Assembly: GCA_963677885.1 (NCBI GenBank) | Contig: OY782500.1 | Coordinates: 2,108,001-2,172,000 of the forward strand | DNA from: UBA1351 sp963677885 | GTDB lineage: Bacteria; Bacillota; Clostridia; Lachnospirales; Vallitaleaceae | DNA: 64,000 bases | Direction of reading: 5' to 3' | Notes under the pieces: generated by a model | Database searches by the model: none | What the model was told of the DNA's origin: nothing | Seen by the model: only the letters and a program-made list of their open reading frames with translations | Program-made: the position numbers and the translations under genes | Part shown: positions 56,134-64,000 of the stretch, one piece after another | Layout: each line of letters opens with the position of its first letter | Position numbering within the stretch: position 1 is the stretch's first letter

Positions 56134-57741
56134 CTACTCTTGGCCTATAAATCTCTCCCTACATTCTTGAACTAACATAAAGATGTTGATTCCTGACACA
56201 ATTTTTTCTTTTATTTCAACTTCATATTCCTCGGGGACATACTTTTTAACTTTTGCCCATTTCATATCAAAACTAAAACGCTGGTCCATATCAAAAGGTA
56301 CAACATCACTTGTCCTAAGGTACCATTTGGATAACTCACCATGCATTCTTGCAACTTCATTAGCAAAATCTTGATTTCTAATCTGGTTTATCTTTTCATC
56401 AGGGTCATTCCTCAAGTCATAAAACTCATCTTGTCCTATAACCCTTGATACAAGCTTGTAATTATGATTTCTAATCATAACACCCTTTGCATGGGCCTCA
56501 TCATCTGTTTGTGCTTTATGTCTCGGATAATAAGGATTATATGGATTAGTACCTTTGGGTCCACCCGAATGAAACTCGTCACAATGTATTTCTTCGGGCA
56601 ATCGGCCACCTTCACAACAAACATAATCGCGATTCTCTATTAGCCTATTCTCAAGAACAGGTCTCAAACTTATGCCAAAATGAGTATAGTTTTTCTCAAG
56701 GCCTGCGTAATCCTGAATAGTTGCATAAAAGTCAATCAGTTCTGCAAAACTATCGGTTATACCTGCATCTACGCTTTCTAGCTTTGGTGGTTTAATAAGT
56801 AATGGTACCTTGGTCAAGCAGTCTTCAAATGAATTTTGAGCCTTTTCTGAAACACCGTAATCTCCGGTATAGTCCCCATGGTCTGACATGAAGATAATCA
56901 GCGAATTATCATATTCACCAGAAGCTTTAAGGGCATCGCACAGCTTTTCAAACATCTTATCAACTTTCATGCACATACCAAGGTAGCACGCCCTTAATTC
57001 GTCCCATTCTTCTTCAGTATAATCATCAAGTTTCTGATTTTTTCTGATTAGCTCTAGTATTTTTGCCTTACCTTGAGTATCTTCCTGCCTTATTCTTTTC
57101 TTAAGCATGAGCCGATCAATAGCGCTGAAAAAGGGTTCTTCTACTTGATATGGCGGATGAGGATTGATCAATCCTAAAAACAAACAAAGGGGCTGGTCTT
57201 CCTTTTTATTGATAATCTGCTTTAGGGCTGCATCCAAATCTTCATCATCAGGTCCATAATTAATCCCATTCTCATCTACATCCAGTTCACCCTGGTAAAA
57301 AGAATAGTAGCCATGCGCGTCTAGACTAGTTGTGACCTTATTGACCGGACCTGGGTTATCAGGGCCTTCTCCTCCGAAGTATACTTCTGAAACATGCTTT
57401 CCAATTAGGCCCTCGACTTGGCCTGCAATCAAATCATTTCTAGCGTTCATCCATACATGATAACCTGCATCTTTCAACTCTTTGAAAATAGTACTTTCTC
57501 CTTCTCTGAGAAGGTGGCTCATGGTTCTATGGCCATTTACATGGGGATATAAGCCAGTAGTGAAAGAGCACCGACTTGGAACACAGACCGTATTCTGACA
57601 AAAGGCATTGCGAAAAGACACACCCTCATACTGCGCAAAACTATCTATAAAAGGTGTTTGAGAAGCTGGGTTTCCCATATGTCCTAGGGCATCTGTTCTC
57701 ATCTGGTCAGGGTTGAAAATTATGATATTGGGTTTTTTCAT
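56134..57741 (-). CDS. Type I sulfatase
   Basis: A 535-residue sulfatase of the alkaline-phosphatase fold. The metal-binding start IIIFNPDQMRTDALG carries two acidic ligands, and the active-site Cys 53 lies in CVPSR, the C-x-P-S-R motif whose Cys becomes formylglycine with an anaerobic maturase (not encoded here). LFLGLINPHPPY and SDHGDYTGDYG complete the core. It removes sulfate from a sulfated sugar. No signal peptide is visible, so the substrate is imported. ATG 57741 follows GGAG. It is part of a unit with the chemoreceptor and HAD genes. Confidence 0.88.
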   Translation of the reverse strand: MKKPNIIIFNPDQMRTDALGHMGNPASQTPFIDSFAQYEGVSFRNAFCQNTVCVPSRCSFTTGLYPHVNGHRTMSHLLREGESTIFKELKDAGYHVWMNARNDLIAGQVEGLIGKHVSEVYFGGEGPDNPGPVNKVTTSLDAHGYYSFYQGELDVDENGINYGPDDEDLDAALKQIINKKEDQPLCLFLGLINPHPPYQVEEPFFSAIDRLMLKKRIRQEDTQGKAKILELIRKNQKLDDYTEEEWDELRACYLGMCMKVDKMFEKLCDALKASGEYDNSLIIFMSDHGDYTGDYGVSEKAQNSFEDCLTKVPLLIKPPKLESVDAGITDSFAELIDFYATIQDYAGLEKNYTHFGISLRPVLENRLIENRDYVCCEGGRLPEEIHCDEFHSGGPKGTNPYNPYYPRHKAQTDDEAHAKGVMIRNHNYKLVSRVIGQDEFYDLRNDPDEKINQIRNQDFANEVARMHGELSKWYLRTSDVVPFDMDQRFSFDMKWAKVKKYVPEEYEVEIKEKIVSGINIFMLVQECRERFIGQE

Positions 57742-57792
57742 CTATATTGACTCCTATTCTTTGTCGAAAACATGTTTGACTTTCAATCTCAA

Positions 57793-59187
57793 TCAAGGAT
57801 TACTATTCTTAACAAATTCTTTACTAAAGACTCTAAAATTCTGGGTATGTTCTTCTAATTGTTTTAGCTTATTGTCGATTTCTACTTGACTATAGTGAGT
57901 ATGATTGGCTATAAGGTCCTTTGCAAGAACATGAAGCCCCTTGTGTGTCTTATATAACTTTTGGAATACTTGATCATCATTCCCTTTATGCTTGATTGCT
58001 TCGTAGTAACGGCCAATATTGCATTCCGTATGGCTTTGTAACTCCTTTTCATCGACACAGGCAAACCCGCATAACACATTATAGACTTTCCATTTCAATG
58101 TAGCATGTTCGATAGCTTGTAACTCTAAGGACTGGTCCATCTTAAGATCTTTATACCAAGACACAGCCTTATTCCTATTGTCTATAATCTTATCACTTAA
58201 ATTATAAACACCTTGGCCGGTTTTCATACAAACCTCGTCTAATTCCTTGGACTCTTCATCTAATACCTTGATACGTTCATTAATATTAATGGTTGTTGCA
58301 CTTTCCTCTTCTATGTTTGCTGAAATATCTTCAAAAGACCTACTGATGTCATTTAAGTTTCCTTGCATAAGGTCAGTTGCTGTTTTTGATTTTGTAATGG
58401 AATCTTTTGAGTCATTAAAAATATCAACTGTTTCATCAATTTTCAAGGTCACTTCAGAGAATTCATCGGTAAGATTATCAATTTTGCTTTTGATATTTTT
58501 GGTAGATACTTTGGTGCTGTCAGCTAATTTTTTGATACCATCAGCAATAACTGCAAATCCTCTTCCGCTCTGTCCTGCCCTAGCTGATTCAATGGATGCA
58601 TTCAATGCCAATAAGTTCGTTTCTTCAGCGATGTCGTTAATAAGATCACTAATATTAGCTATATCATGAATATCACTAACAAGACCCTCGATTTCAGCCT
58701 TGAGGGATGCAACTTTGATGTGGGCTTGTTCGATCTGGTCAAAGGTGCTTGTAATTGACTGTATGGAATCTTGAGACTGGTCAATCACATCAAGAGTTTT
58801 AGTCATTGAATCATGAACCTGATGAGCTAGGTCCTCAATAGCTGAGCTCATCTCGTTGGTGCTTAGGTGAATGCTTTCAATCGACTCCCTTTGCCTTGTA
58901 ATATAATCGATCATAAGCTTGATGTAATCCATTTCTGTCAGATCATTAATCACTTGACATGTATCTAAGAAAAGTTCACGAATTTGTCCTGTCCGCAAGT
59001 CCAGCAATTGATTGAGATTGTCTGCCACAGGCAAAGAGCTTTCAATCGACAAAACTTCACCAAATCCTTTAAATCCTTTATATTGATTCTTCACATCGTC
59101 CAACTCTTTTGCCAGAGCAACTAAACGATCACTATCTGATTCCGCTTGTGCAGTGTTCTGTTTACTTTTTTTGAATATGATTGACAT
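57793..59187 (-). CDS. Soluble methyl-accepting chemoreceptor with CZB domain
   Basis: A 464-residue chemoreceptor without membrane segments, so cytoplasmic. The signalling hairpin contains ESARAGQSGRGFAVIADGIKKLAD, the strongly conserved tip of MCP proteins, between long coiled coils. The C-terminal 130 residues hold a CZB zinc-binding domain (HATLKWK, HTECNIGRYY, HKGLH). The start is set at ATG 59187, ten bases after AAGGTG; an in-frame ATG 21 bases upstream lacks a site. CZB domains often sense zinc or oxidants and couple to energy taxis. It lies between the HAD and sulfatase genes. Confidence 0.9.
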   Translation of the reverse strand: MSIIFKKSKQNTAQAESDSDRLVALAKELDDVKNQYKGFKGFGEVLSIESSLPVADNLNQLLDLRTGQIRELFLDTCQVINDLTEMDYIKLMIDYITRQRESIESIHLSTNEMSSAIEDLAHQVHDSMTKTLDVIDQSQDSIQSITSTFDQIEQAHIKVASLKAEIEGLVSDIHDIANISDLINDIAEETNLLALNASIESARAGQSGRGFAVIADGIKKLADSTKVSTKNIKSKIDNLTDEFSEVTLKIDETVDIFNDSKDSITKSKTATDLMQGNLNDISRSFEDISANIEEESATTININERIKVLDEESKELDEVCMKTGQGVYNLSDKIIDNRNKAVSWYKDLKMDQSLELQAIEHATLKWKVYNVLCGFACVDEKELQSHTECNIGRYYEAIKHKGNDDQVFQKLYKTHKGLHVLAKDLIANHTHYSQVEIDNKLKQLEEHTQNFRVFSKEFVKNSNP

Positions 59188-59258
59188 ATGGTCTACACAC
59201 CTTCCCATTCTTCGTTTGAGTTACATTTGCCAGTCTGTTTCCATCTTAATTAAATATA

Positions 59259-60086
59259 TTATGCTAAATTTTCTTTCATATTATTAATCCAATAGGTCTG
59301 ATTCTCCTTATTGAGTTCTCCATTCATAAATTTTTCAAAATAGGTCTCAATAAAATTCTTCCACGACGTCTTTTCCTTGGTTACTAAAATTGGGTAAAAC
59401 CAAACTTCATTCTCCATGGCTGCCTTATAATCTCCAAAGGCATCACCAATCATAATGATTTTCTCTTTGTTATACCCTTTATCTATAAGTTTTCTAATAC
59501 ACTCTGTTTTGGTACCATCTGACTGGGAATAAAAATAATCAACCAAGTCATATATACCACAAGTCTTCCACTCTTCTTCGATTGCTGCTCTGTTAGCAGA
59601 AGATACAACAGCTATATCCACTTTTTCTTTCATGGTACTTATAGCATCAAAAACACCTTTAAAAGGCTGAGCTAAAGGCATAGCTTCAATAATTTCATTA
59701 ACCCGTTCAGACCAGATTAAGGCCTTATGCATAATGGCTAAACCTGACTTGTCATAAAACTCTTTCAAGGCATCTGCAGACAAGGCATTTGTCGTTTCTG
59801 TCCATTCCGTCAGTTGTTTGATTTCATTTAGATCATCTAAATGAGAATACTTTTCTAAAATAGTGGCAAGACCTTGGAATCTGTTGATTCCACGAGAAAT
59901 AGAATACAAGTTAATACGATTCCACTCTGTCAAGATTTCACTTCTGTCTTCTTGACCAACATTCCATACTTCAGCAAAAGCTGGACCGAAGGCTTCCTCA
60001 TGCTTTATGGTCATGGAATCTATTGCACACCCGTCCGAATCAATACAGACGATGAACTCGTCTTTTAATCTTTTACTCTTATCCAT
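59259..60086 (-). CDS. HAD-family hydrolase
   Basis: A 275-residue HAD protein with the catalytic DSDG (Asp 16, Asp 18), the Ser/Thr motif in VVSSANRAA, and GDAFGDYKAA for the metal-binding acid. It is larger than phosphoglucomutases, with an alpha-helical cap of about 120 residues, so a sugar-phosphate phosphatase or an epimerising mutase is possible. Its start lies 14 bases after the GH2 gene, implying cotranscription. ATG 60086 follows AAGGAG. Confidence 0.82.
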   Translation of the reverse strand: MDKSKRLKDEFIVCIDSDGCAIDSMTIKHEEAFGPAFAEVWNVGQEDRSEILTEWNRINLYSISRGINRFQGLATILEKYSHLDDLNEIKQLTEWTETTNALSADALKEFYDKSGLAIMHKALIWSERVNEIIEAMPLAQPFKGVFDAISTMKEKVDIAVVSSANRAAIEEEWKTCGIYDLVDYFYSQSDGTKTECIRKLIDKGYNKEKIIMIGDAFGDYKAAMENEVWFYPILVTKEKTSWKNFIETYFEKFMNGELNKENQTYWINNMKENLA

Positions 60087-60100
60087 ATACTACTTGCTCC

Positions 60101-62359
60101 TTATATCATATCATCTATTTTTTTCTTGATTTTTATCAGTTGACTGTTAATATCCATGATGTCTTCTTCTGAAAAAACCGCTCGCATTTTATTAAATACC
60201 CATAATAAGGTTATAGGTGCATCAGGGGTAGCTCTTTCTGCTATTTGAGGGGCCTTCTCACAAATAGTATCCCATGCTTGTTCAGACTTCATTAGGTTAC
60301 CTATCTTGTCCTTAATTGAATAATATCCCTCTGGAAAATAATCTAGTTCACTTTTTTCCTGCGTAAACCAGTTTTCTACATTGAGTCCTGGGTTAGGATC
60401 AACAAATACATAGGACTCTTCTATTTCCTCTGTTCTGATCCATCTACTTTCATCAGTATAAACTTTATTATCCACAGTAGTAGTAACTTTTATTTGGTTT
60501 TTCCCCATCTTCAAAGCAATATCTTCAAAAACTACCATCGAATCACAAGATTTTTGACTGATAAGTTCATCATTTACATATAAAGATATTTCATCAAGGT
60601 TACTGTAAACTTTCACATTCATCTTTTCCTGATGTCTTTTCTCGAACCTTTTTTCACAAAGATGGACGAACTTTTCATCTGACCACATCGCTTTGTAGAA
60701 ATAGAAGCTATCTTTTTTCACTTTTCTATCGAAGCTTACTAGGCCTTTGGCATTCTTTCCAACAGTACCACCTTCATTTCGAACAGCTGATCCAAAGTCA
60801 AACATATTCCATACATAAGAACCCCATAGGTATGGCTTTGAATCAATTATTTGATAGGTCTTCTCATGATAGACTGCTTGAAATTCTTCTGAGTAGTCCT
60901 TGACTTTTGGCTGGTCACTATGAAACTTCAAGTTACAGTCAGCACCATATTCTGATATACCTAAGACTACCTGTGGATTCTCTTTATGGAAAACATCCAG
61001 CCACTCACTGAGTTCTTCTTCTTTTCCGTAATACCATCCAAAATAATGGTTGTAACCTAAAAGATCTGTAATGAAGTTCATAGTTGAATCATTTTTCACA
61101 AAATTCATATTTGCAGAAGCTGATATTGCTTTTGGATATATTTCATGGAAGAGGTCATTTAAATCATTAACCCCTTTATACATTTGCAGGGATTCCCCAC
61201 CCATAGCAATTTCATTCTGAATACCCCAGAAGCATATAGAAGGATGATGAGAGTTCTGATAAACAAGTTCTTTTAGTTGTTCTTTAGCATTGTCCATTAG
61301 ACTATCATTATCTGGCATTGCCATCATAGGAATTTCTGCCCAGACAACATAACCTTCCATATCACAAATATCATAAGTTTCTTGATTGTGTTGATAATGA
61401 GATAATCTAACACTATTGGCACCAATCTCTCCAATTAGGTCAAAATCTTTTCTTAGACAATCAGAGGTTACTGCATTTCCCACACTTTCAAAATCTTGGT
61501 GTTTAGCAACGCCGTTGATTCTATAAGACTTGCCATTCAGGAAAAATCCTTCATTACTATCAATGCTACACTTTCTGAATCCTGTCTTCATTTTGATTTG
61601 ATCTAGGGTCGTGTCATCAACAATAAGTTCAGCTTCAAAATTATAAAGATAAGGATCTTCTTTACCCTTCCACGCTCTACAATCATCAATAATTATAGTA
61701 GTTTTTAAAGTCTTATTATTATCACTAGAAGTAAAATCAATATCCAATACTTCATGAGCTACAAGACTACCATCATGAGCGCGTAGGGTATAATTAACCT
61801 TTGAATCTTTTTCATAAATGATATGGCTTTCAATTTCAAGAACTCCTTTGTTATCACTGTCAAGTTCAGGTCTAAGAATTACCCCTGTACTTCCGTGAAA
61901 CATAAGATCAAAATGGGACTCACCAACACAGATAAGGTTAACTGCCCTATACAAACCACCATAGATAGTGAAATCACCCAATAGAGGTGATACATCCTCT
62001 GTTTGGCTGTTGTCAACAAATACTTTTAATTGATTGGTCTCATCCCAAGAATAGAAATCAGTCAACTCAAACCTAAAAGTCGAATATCCTCCCCGATGCT
62101 CACCTACGAATTGGTCATTTAGATAAACTTGACAAACTGTGTCAGCACCTTGAAACTCAAGAAACAACTTATCATCCTTATGTTGATCACTAATTTCCAT
62201 TTCTTTAACATAAACATACTTAGCTCTAGTAGCACTAAGATCCTTATTCCAAGTATGAGGTAGGTCAACAACCTGAACATCACTTACCTCTTGGGCGTCC
62301 TTGTTATCATTTATCATGTAAAATGACCATCCGCGGTCAATAGTATATTGTTTTCTCAT
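60101..62359 (-). CDS. GH2 beta-galactosidase-type enzyme
   Basis: A 752-residue GH2 enzyme. Beta-sandwich domains occupy about 1-280, and the TIM barrel holds the acid/base Glu 383 (IQNEIAMGG) and the nucleophile Glu 470 (GISEYGADC). It cleaves beta-galactosides, or beta-glucuronides or mannosides in relatives; the substrate is not clear from the motifs. No signal peptide. ATG 62359 follows GAAAGGA. It is the first gene of a unit that continues with the HAD protein, and GH3 copy 3 lies 145 bases upstream. Confidence 0.9.
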   Translation of the reverse strand: MRKQYTIDRGWSFYMINDNKDAQEVSDVQVVDLPHTWNKDLSATRAKYVYVKEMEISDQHKDDKLFLEFQGADTVCQVYLNDQFVGEHRGGYSTFRFELTDFYSWDETNQLKVFVDNSQTEDVSPLLGDFTIYGGLYRAVNLICVGESHFDLMFHGSTGVILRPELDSDNKGVLEIESHIIYEKDSKVNYTLRAHDGSLVAHEVLDIDFTSSDNNKTLKTTIIIDDCRAWKGKEDPYLYNFEAELIVDDTTLDQIKMKTGFRKCSIDSNEGFFLNGKSYRINGVAKHQDFESVGNAVTSDCLRKDFDLIGEIGANSVRLSHYQHNQETYDICDMEGYVVWAEIPMMAMPDNDSLMDNAKEQLKELVYQNSHHPSICFWGIQNEIAMGGESLQMYKGVNDLNDLFHEIYPKAISASANMNFVKNDSTMNFITDLLGYNHYFGWYYGKEEELSEWLDVFHKENPQVVLGISEYGADCNLKFHSDQPKVKDYSEEFQAVYHEKTYQIIDSKPYLWGSYVWNMFDFGSAVRNEGGTVGKNAKGLVSFDRKVKKDSFYFYKAMWSDEKFVHLCEKRFEKRHQEKMNVKVYSNLDEISLYVNDELISQKSCDSMVVFEDIALKMGKNQIKVTTTVDNKVYTDESRWIRTEEIEESYVFVDPNPGLNVENWFTQEKSELDYFPEGYYSIKDKIGNLMKSEQAWDTICEKAPQIAERATPDAPITLLWVFNKMRAVFSEEDIMDINSQLIKIKKKIDDMI

Positions 62360-62383
62360 TCTTTTTTCCTTTCAAATACAAGA

Positions 62384-62444
62384 TAACTTCTCACACTTGA
62401 GCAAAGATTTATATTAATCAACTTTGCTTTTTTGAGAGAAGTTA
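62384..62444 (-). terminator. Hairpin after GH3 copy 3
   Basis: TAACTTCTC (62384-62392) pairs with GAGAAGTTA (62436-62444), and GCAAAG (62401-62406) pairs with CTTTGC (62422-62427) inside. An internal mismatch of about eight bases separates the two stems. It lies about 60 bases after the GH3 stop and before the GH2 start. Confidence 0.4.
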
Positions 62445-62503
62445 TTCTAGTTAGTATCCTGCTCTTGGACTATAGGTCAATTTCTTATTGGACCTGACGA
62501 CCA

Positions 62504-64000
62504 TCATTGTTTAGTCACCCATGTGTCACACCAAACATTTTCATTATATACACCTGTAAATGGTGATTTACCAACAATTTTCTCAATTGTTGCTCTAATG
62601 CATGCTCGCGTAGGAGCATAGGCATTAATAAAGGTTTTCATCATAGGGAGATCATAAAGATGATTAGTATAATTCAGTGAAACACATAGGGTTGGAACTT
62701 CGTGTGTCCACCAAGCCAACTCATTTGAATGGGATGCTGAAAGTTTAACTCTTACATTGTTTTCTTGAGCATAACCCTTCATATTCACAAAAACAAATAC
62801 GATATCATATAGATTCTTAAAATCTTCAACCTTAGGCTTTTCCATTATCTTGTAACGGTTAAACCTTGAAGGACCTTCTAGTTCATAATCGTAATATGAT
62901 TTATTTACATCTACTTCAAAGCCAGCGTTTTCAAGTTCTTCGATGACGATTTGTCTTGCTTTATCCGGTCCATCAACCATTGAAACCGGTGCACTTTCAT
63001 AAAAGTAGAGCTTTGCACGTTTCTTATCTTTCACATAAAGAGGTAAGAGTTTCTGAGTATCTTTAACCAAAGTTATAGCTTTATCCGCTATGTCTTCAGC
63101 TATTTTTTTATGTTCTTCACATCCAAGGACCTGTTTTTCATCAAATACTTCAGGCATTCTTTTTTTATGAAGGCCAAGTTTTGCTTTCATTCCTAAAATT
63201 CTAAACAAAGTCTCTTCAAGGCGGTCTTCTGTTATAAGACCAGACTTATAGCCATCCATCATATATTGTATATCTTCCTCTGGATTTTGGAAGAAGAGGA
63301 ACATATCACAACCAGCTACAATTGACATTGGCACCTGCTTGGAACGAGGCATCATTGTATTCATGCCGCCCATATGAGAAGCATCTGTTACAACAATTCC
63401 TTGAAAGCCCATCTGGTCTCTAAGTAAACCTTGAATCAGTTCAGGCGCTAGTGTAGCAGGCATGATTTGATCATCAGGAAGATCCTTATTGAATTTCCTG
63501 CTGTAAGCAGGAAGAGCAATATGACCCACCATGATAGATTCGAGACCATCCTCAATCAAGGATTTGTATACTTTACCAAATGTATTATCCCATTCTTCAC
63601 ATGACAAGTCATTGACACCTAGTACTAAATGCTGATCTCTTTCTTCTGTACCATCACCTGGAAAATGCTTCACACAGGAAAGGACATTGCTTTCATTGTT
63701 TCCTTTGAGATATGCTCTACACATACCAAGAACTGTATCCGGATTCCTACCAAAAGATCTGGTATTGACGATAGTATTCCTCCAGTTTAAAACGATATCT
63801 GCCATAGGCGCAAAGTTCCAGTTACAGCCAAGAGCTTCAGCTTCACGTCCACTGACAAGTCCCATTCCATACGCAGATAAAGGATCTCCGGAAGCTTCAC
63901 ATTCAGCTTCAGTTGCTACAAAAGTTCCTTCATCGCATATACCATTACCACCTGTTTCACCATTGATAGCAACAAACATGGGGACTTTACTATATTTTTG
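62504..64000 (-). CDS. GH3-family NagZ/Nag3-type glycosidase or phosphorylase (copy 3), 5' end cut by window edge
   Basis: The reading frame is open to base 64000 with the family phrase KVPMFVAINGETGG at the edge, so about 80-100 N-terminal residues are missing. The signature KHFPGDGTEERDQHL (Asp and His of the dyad) and nucleophile TDASHMGG are intact. The frame ends at 62504. It is the third intact or partial GH3 of the window and, with GH2 and the HAD gene downstream, makes another disaccharide-degrading set. Its start and promoter are outside the window. Confidence 0.88.
   Translation of the reverse strand, partial: QKYSKVPMFVAINGETGGNGICDEGTFVATEAECEASGDPLSAYGMGLVSGREAEALGCNWNFAPMADIVLNWRNTIVNTRSFGRNPDTVLGMCRAYLKGNNESNVLSCVKHFPGDGTEERDQHLVLGVNDLSCEEWDNTFGKVYKSLIEDGLESIMVGHIALPAYSRKFNKDLPDDQIMPATLAPELIQGLLRDQMGFQGIVVTDASHMGGMNTMMPRSKQVPMSIVAGCDMFLFFQNPEEDIQYMMDGYKSGLITEDRLEETLFRILGMKAKLGLHKKRMPEVFDEKQVLGCEEHKKIAEDIADKAITLVKDTQKLLPLYVKDKKRAKLYFYESAPVSMVDGPDKARQIVIEELENAGFEVDVNKSYYDYELEGPSRFNRYKIMEKPKVEDFKNLYDIVFVFVNMKGYAQENNVRVKLSASHSNELAWWTHEVPTLCVSLNYTNHLYDLPMMKTFINAYAPTRACIRATIEKIVGKSPFTGVYNENVWCDTWVTKQ

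Noticed and set aside
1..64000. Possible use of TGA as a tryptophan codon
   Set aside because: The HSL-type esterase gene at 14792-15739 ends at TGA, and the GH3 relic at 55784 and recombinase relic at 53876 are broken by TGA, so the standard bacterial code fits.
1..64000. tRNA, rRNA, CRISPR, riboswitch and phage genes
   Set aside because: Looked for by eye on both strands; no cloverleaf, repeat array, aptamer-like leader or phage structural gene was found.

Overview
The window looks like a carbohydrate-utilisation region from a low-GC, Gram-positive Clostridia-type bacterium (Lachnospirales-like is my best guess; it rests on gene content, not on a marker gene). Supporting signs are strong AGGAGG-type ribosome sites, lipoprotein binding proteins, YesM/YesN two-component pairs, LplB/LplC permeases, many AraC regulators and the standard code with TGA as stop. 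Nearly all genes are on the minus strand. I see no rRNA, tRNA or CRISPR array.

Region 1 (1-17.5 kb): a YesM/YesN pair on the plus strand, cut by the left edge, followed by degraded fragments (an MFS transporter and the tail of a P-loop kinase). A long minus-strand block then encodes two secreted/intracellular-type esterases, a P-loop kinase, a GH13_18 sucrose-phosphorylase-like enzyme, a YesM/YesN pair, an Lpl-type ABC importer and two tandem NIF3-family proteins. This reads as import, deacylation, phosphorolysis and phosphorylation of an acylated glucoside-like compound. An M23-type membrane protein lies upstream.

Region 2 (17.6-24.8 kb): an AraC regulator divergent from a GH29 alpha-L-fucosidase, wrecked GH5 and transposase genes, and a large GGDEF-EAL c-di-GMP enzyme ending at a strong bidirectional terminator.

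Region 3 (24.8-38.7 kb) is the most notable part. It encodes an Rbs-type sugar ABC importer, then a TIM-barrel protein and a small beta-sandwich protein that match the alpha and beta subunits of C-glycoside deglycosidase, then Gfo/Idh/MocA oxidoreductase, a third TIM-barrel isomerase and a second Gfo/Idh/MocA oxidoreductase. A second, divergent alpha/beta pair lies 7 kb away beside a flavodoxin-like reductase with a zinc-ribbon insert. Between them is an AraC regulator fused to a GH39 domain whose acid/base motif is altered. The predicted route is uptake of an intact C-glycoside, oxidation of the sugar at C3, then cleavage of the carbon-carbon glycosidic bond.

Region 4 (39-64 kb): a ruined GH78 rhamnosidase, a LysR regulator, a second Rbs-type ABC system with a GH3 enzyme, a GH3-GH78-beta-phosphoglucomutase operon, GH39, a sulfatase, a soluble chemoreceptor with a zinc-binding CZB domain, a HAD phosphatase, GH2 and another GH3 cut by the right edge. 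The three GH3 enzymes carry the Asp-x-His signature of the NagZ/Nag3 group, known to favour phosphorolysis; beta-phosphoglucomutase would take the resulting beta-glucose 1-phosphate into glycolysis. Many pseudogenes and recombinase/transposase scraps show that this region has been repeatedly rearranged.
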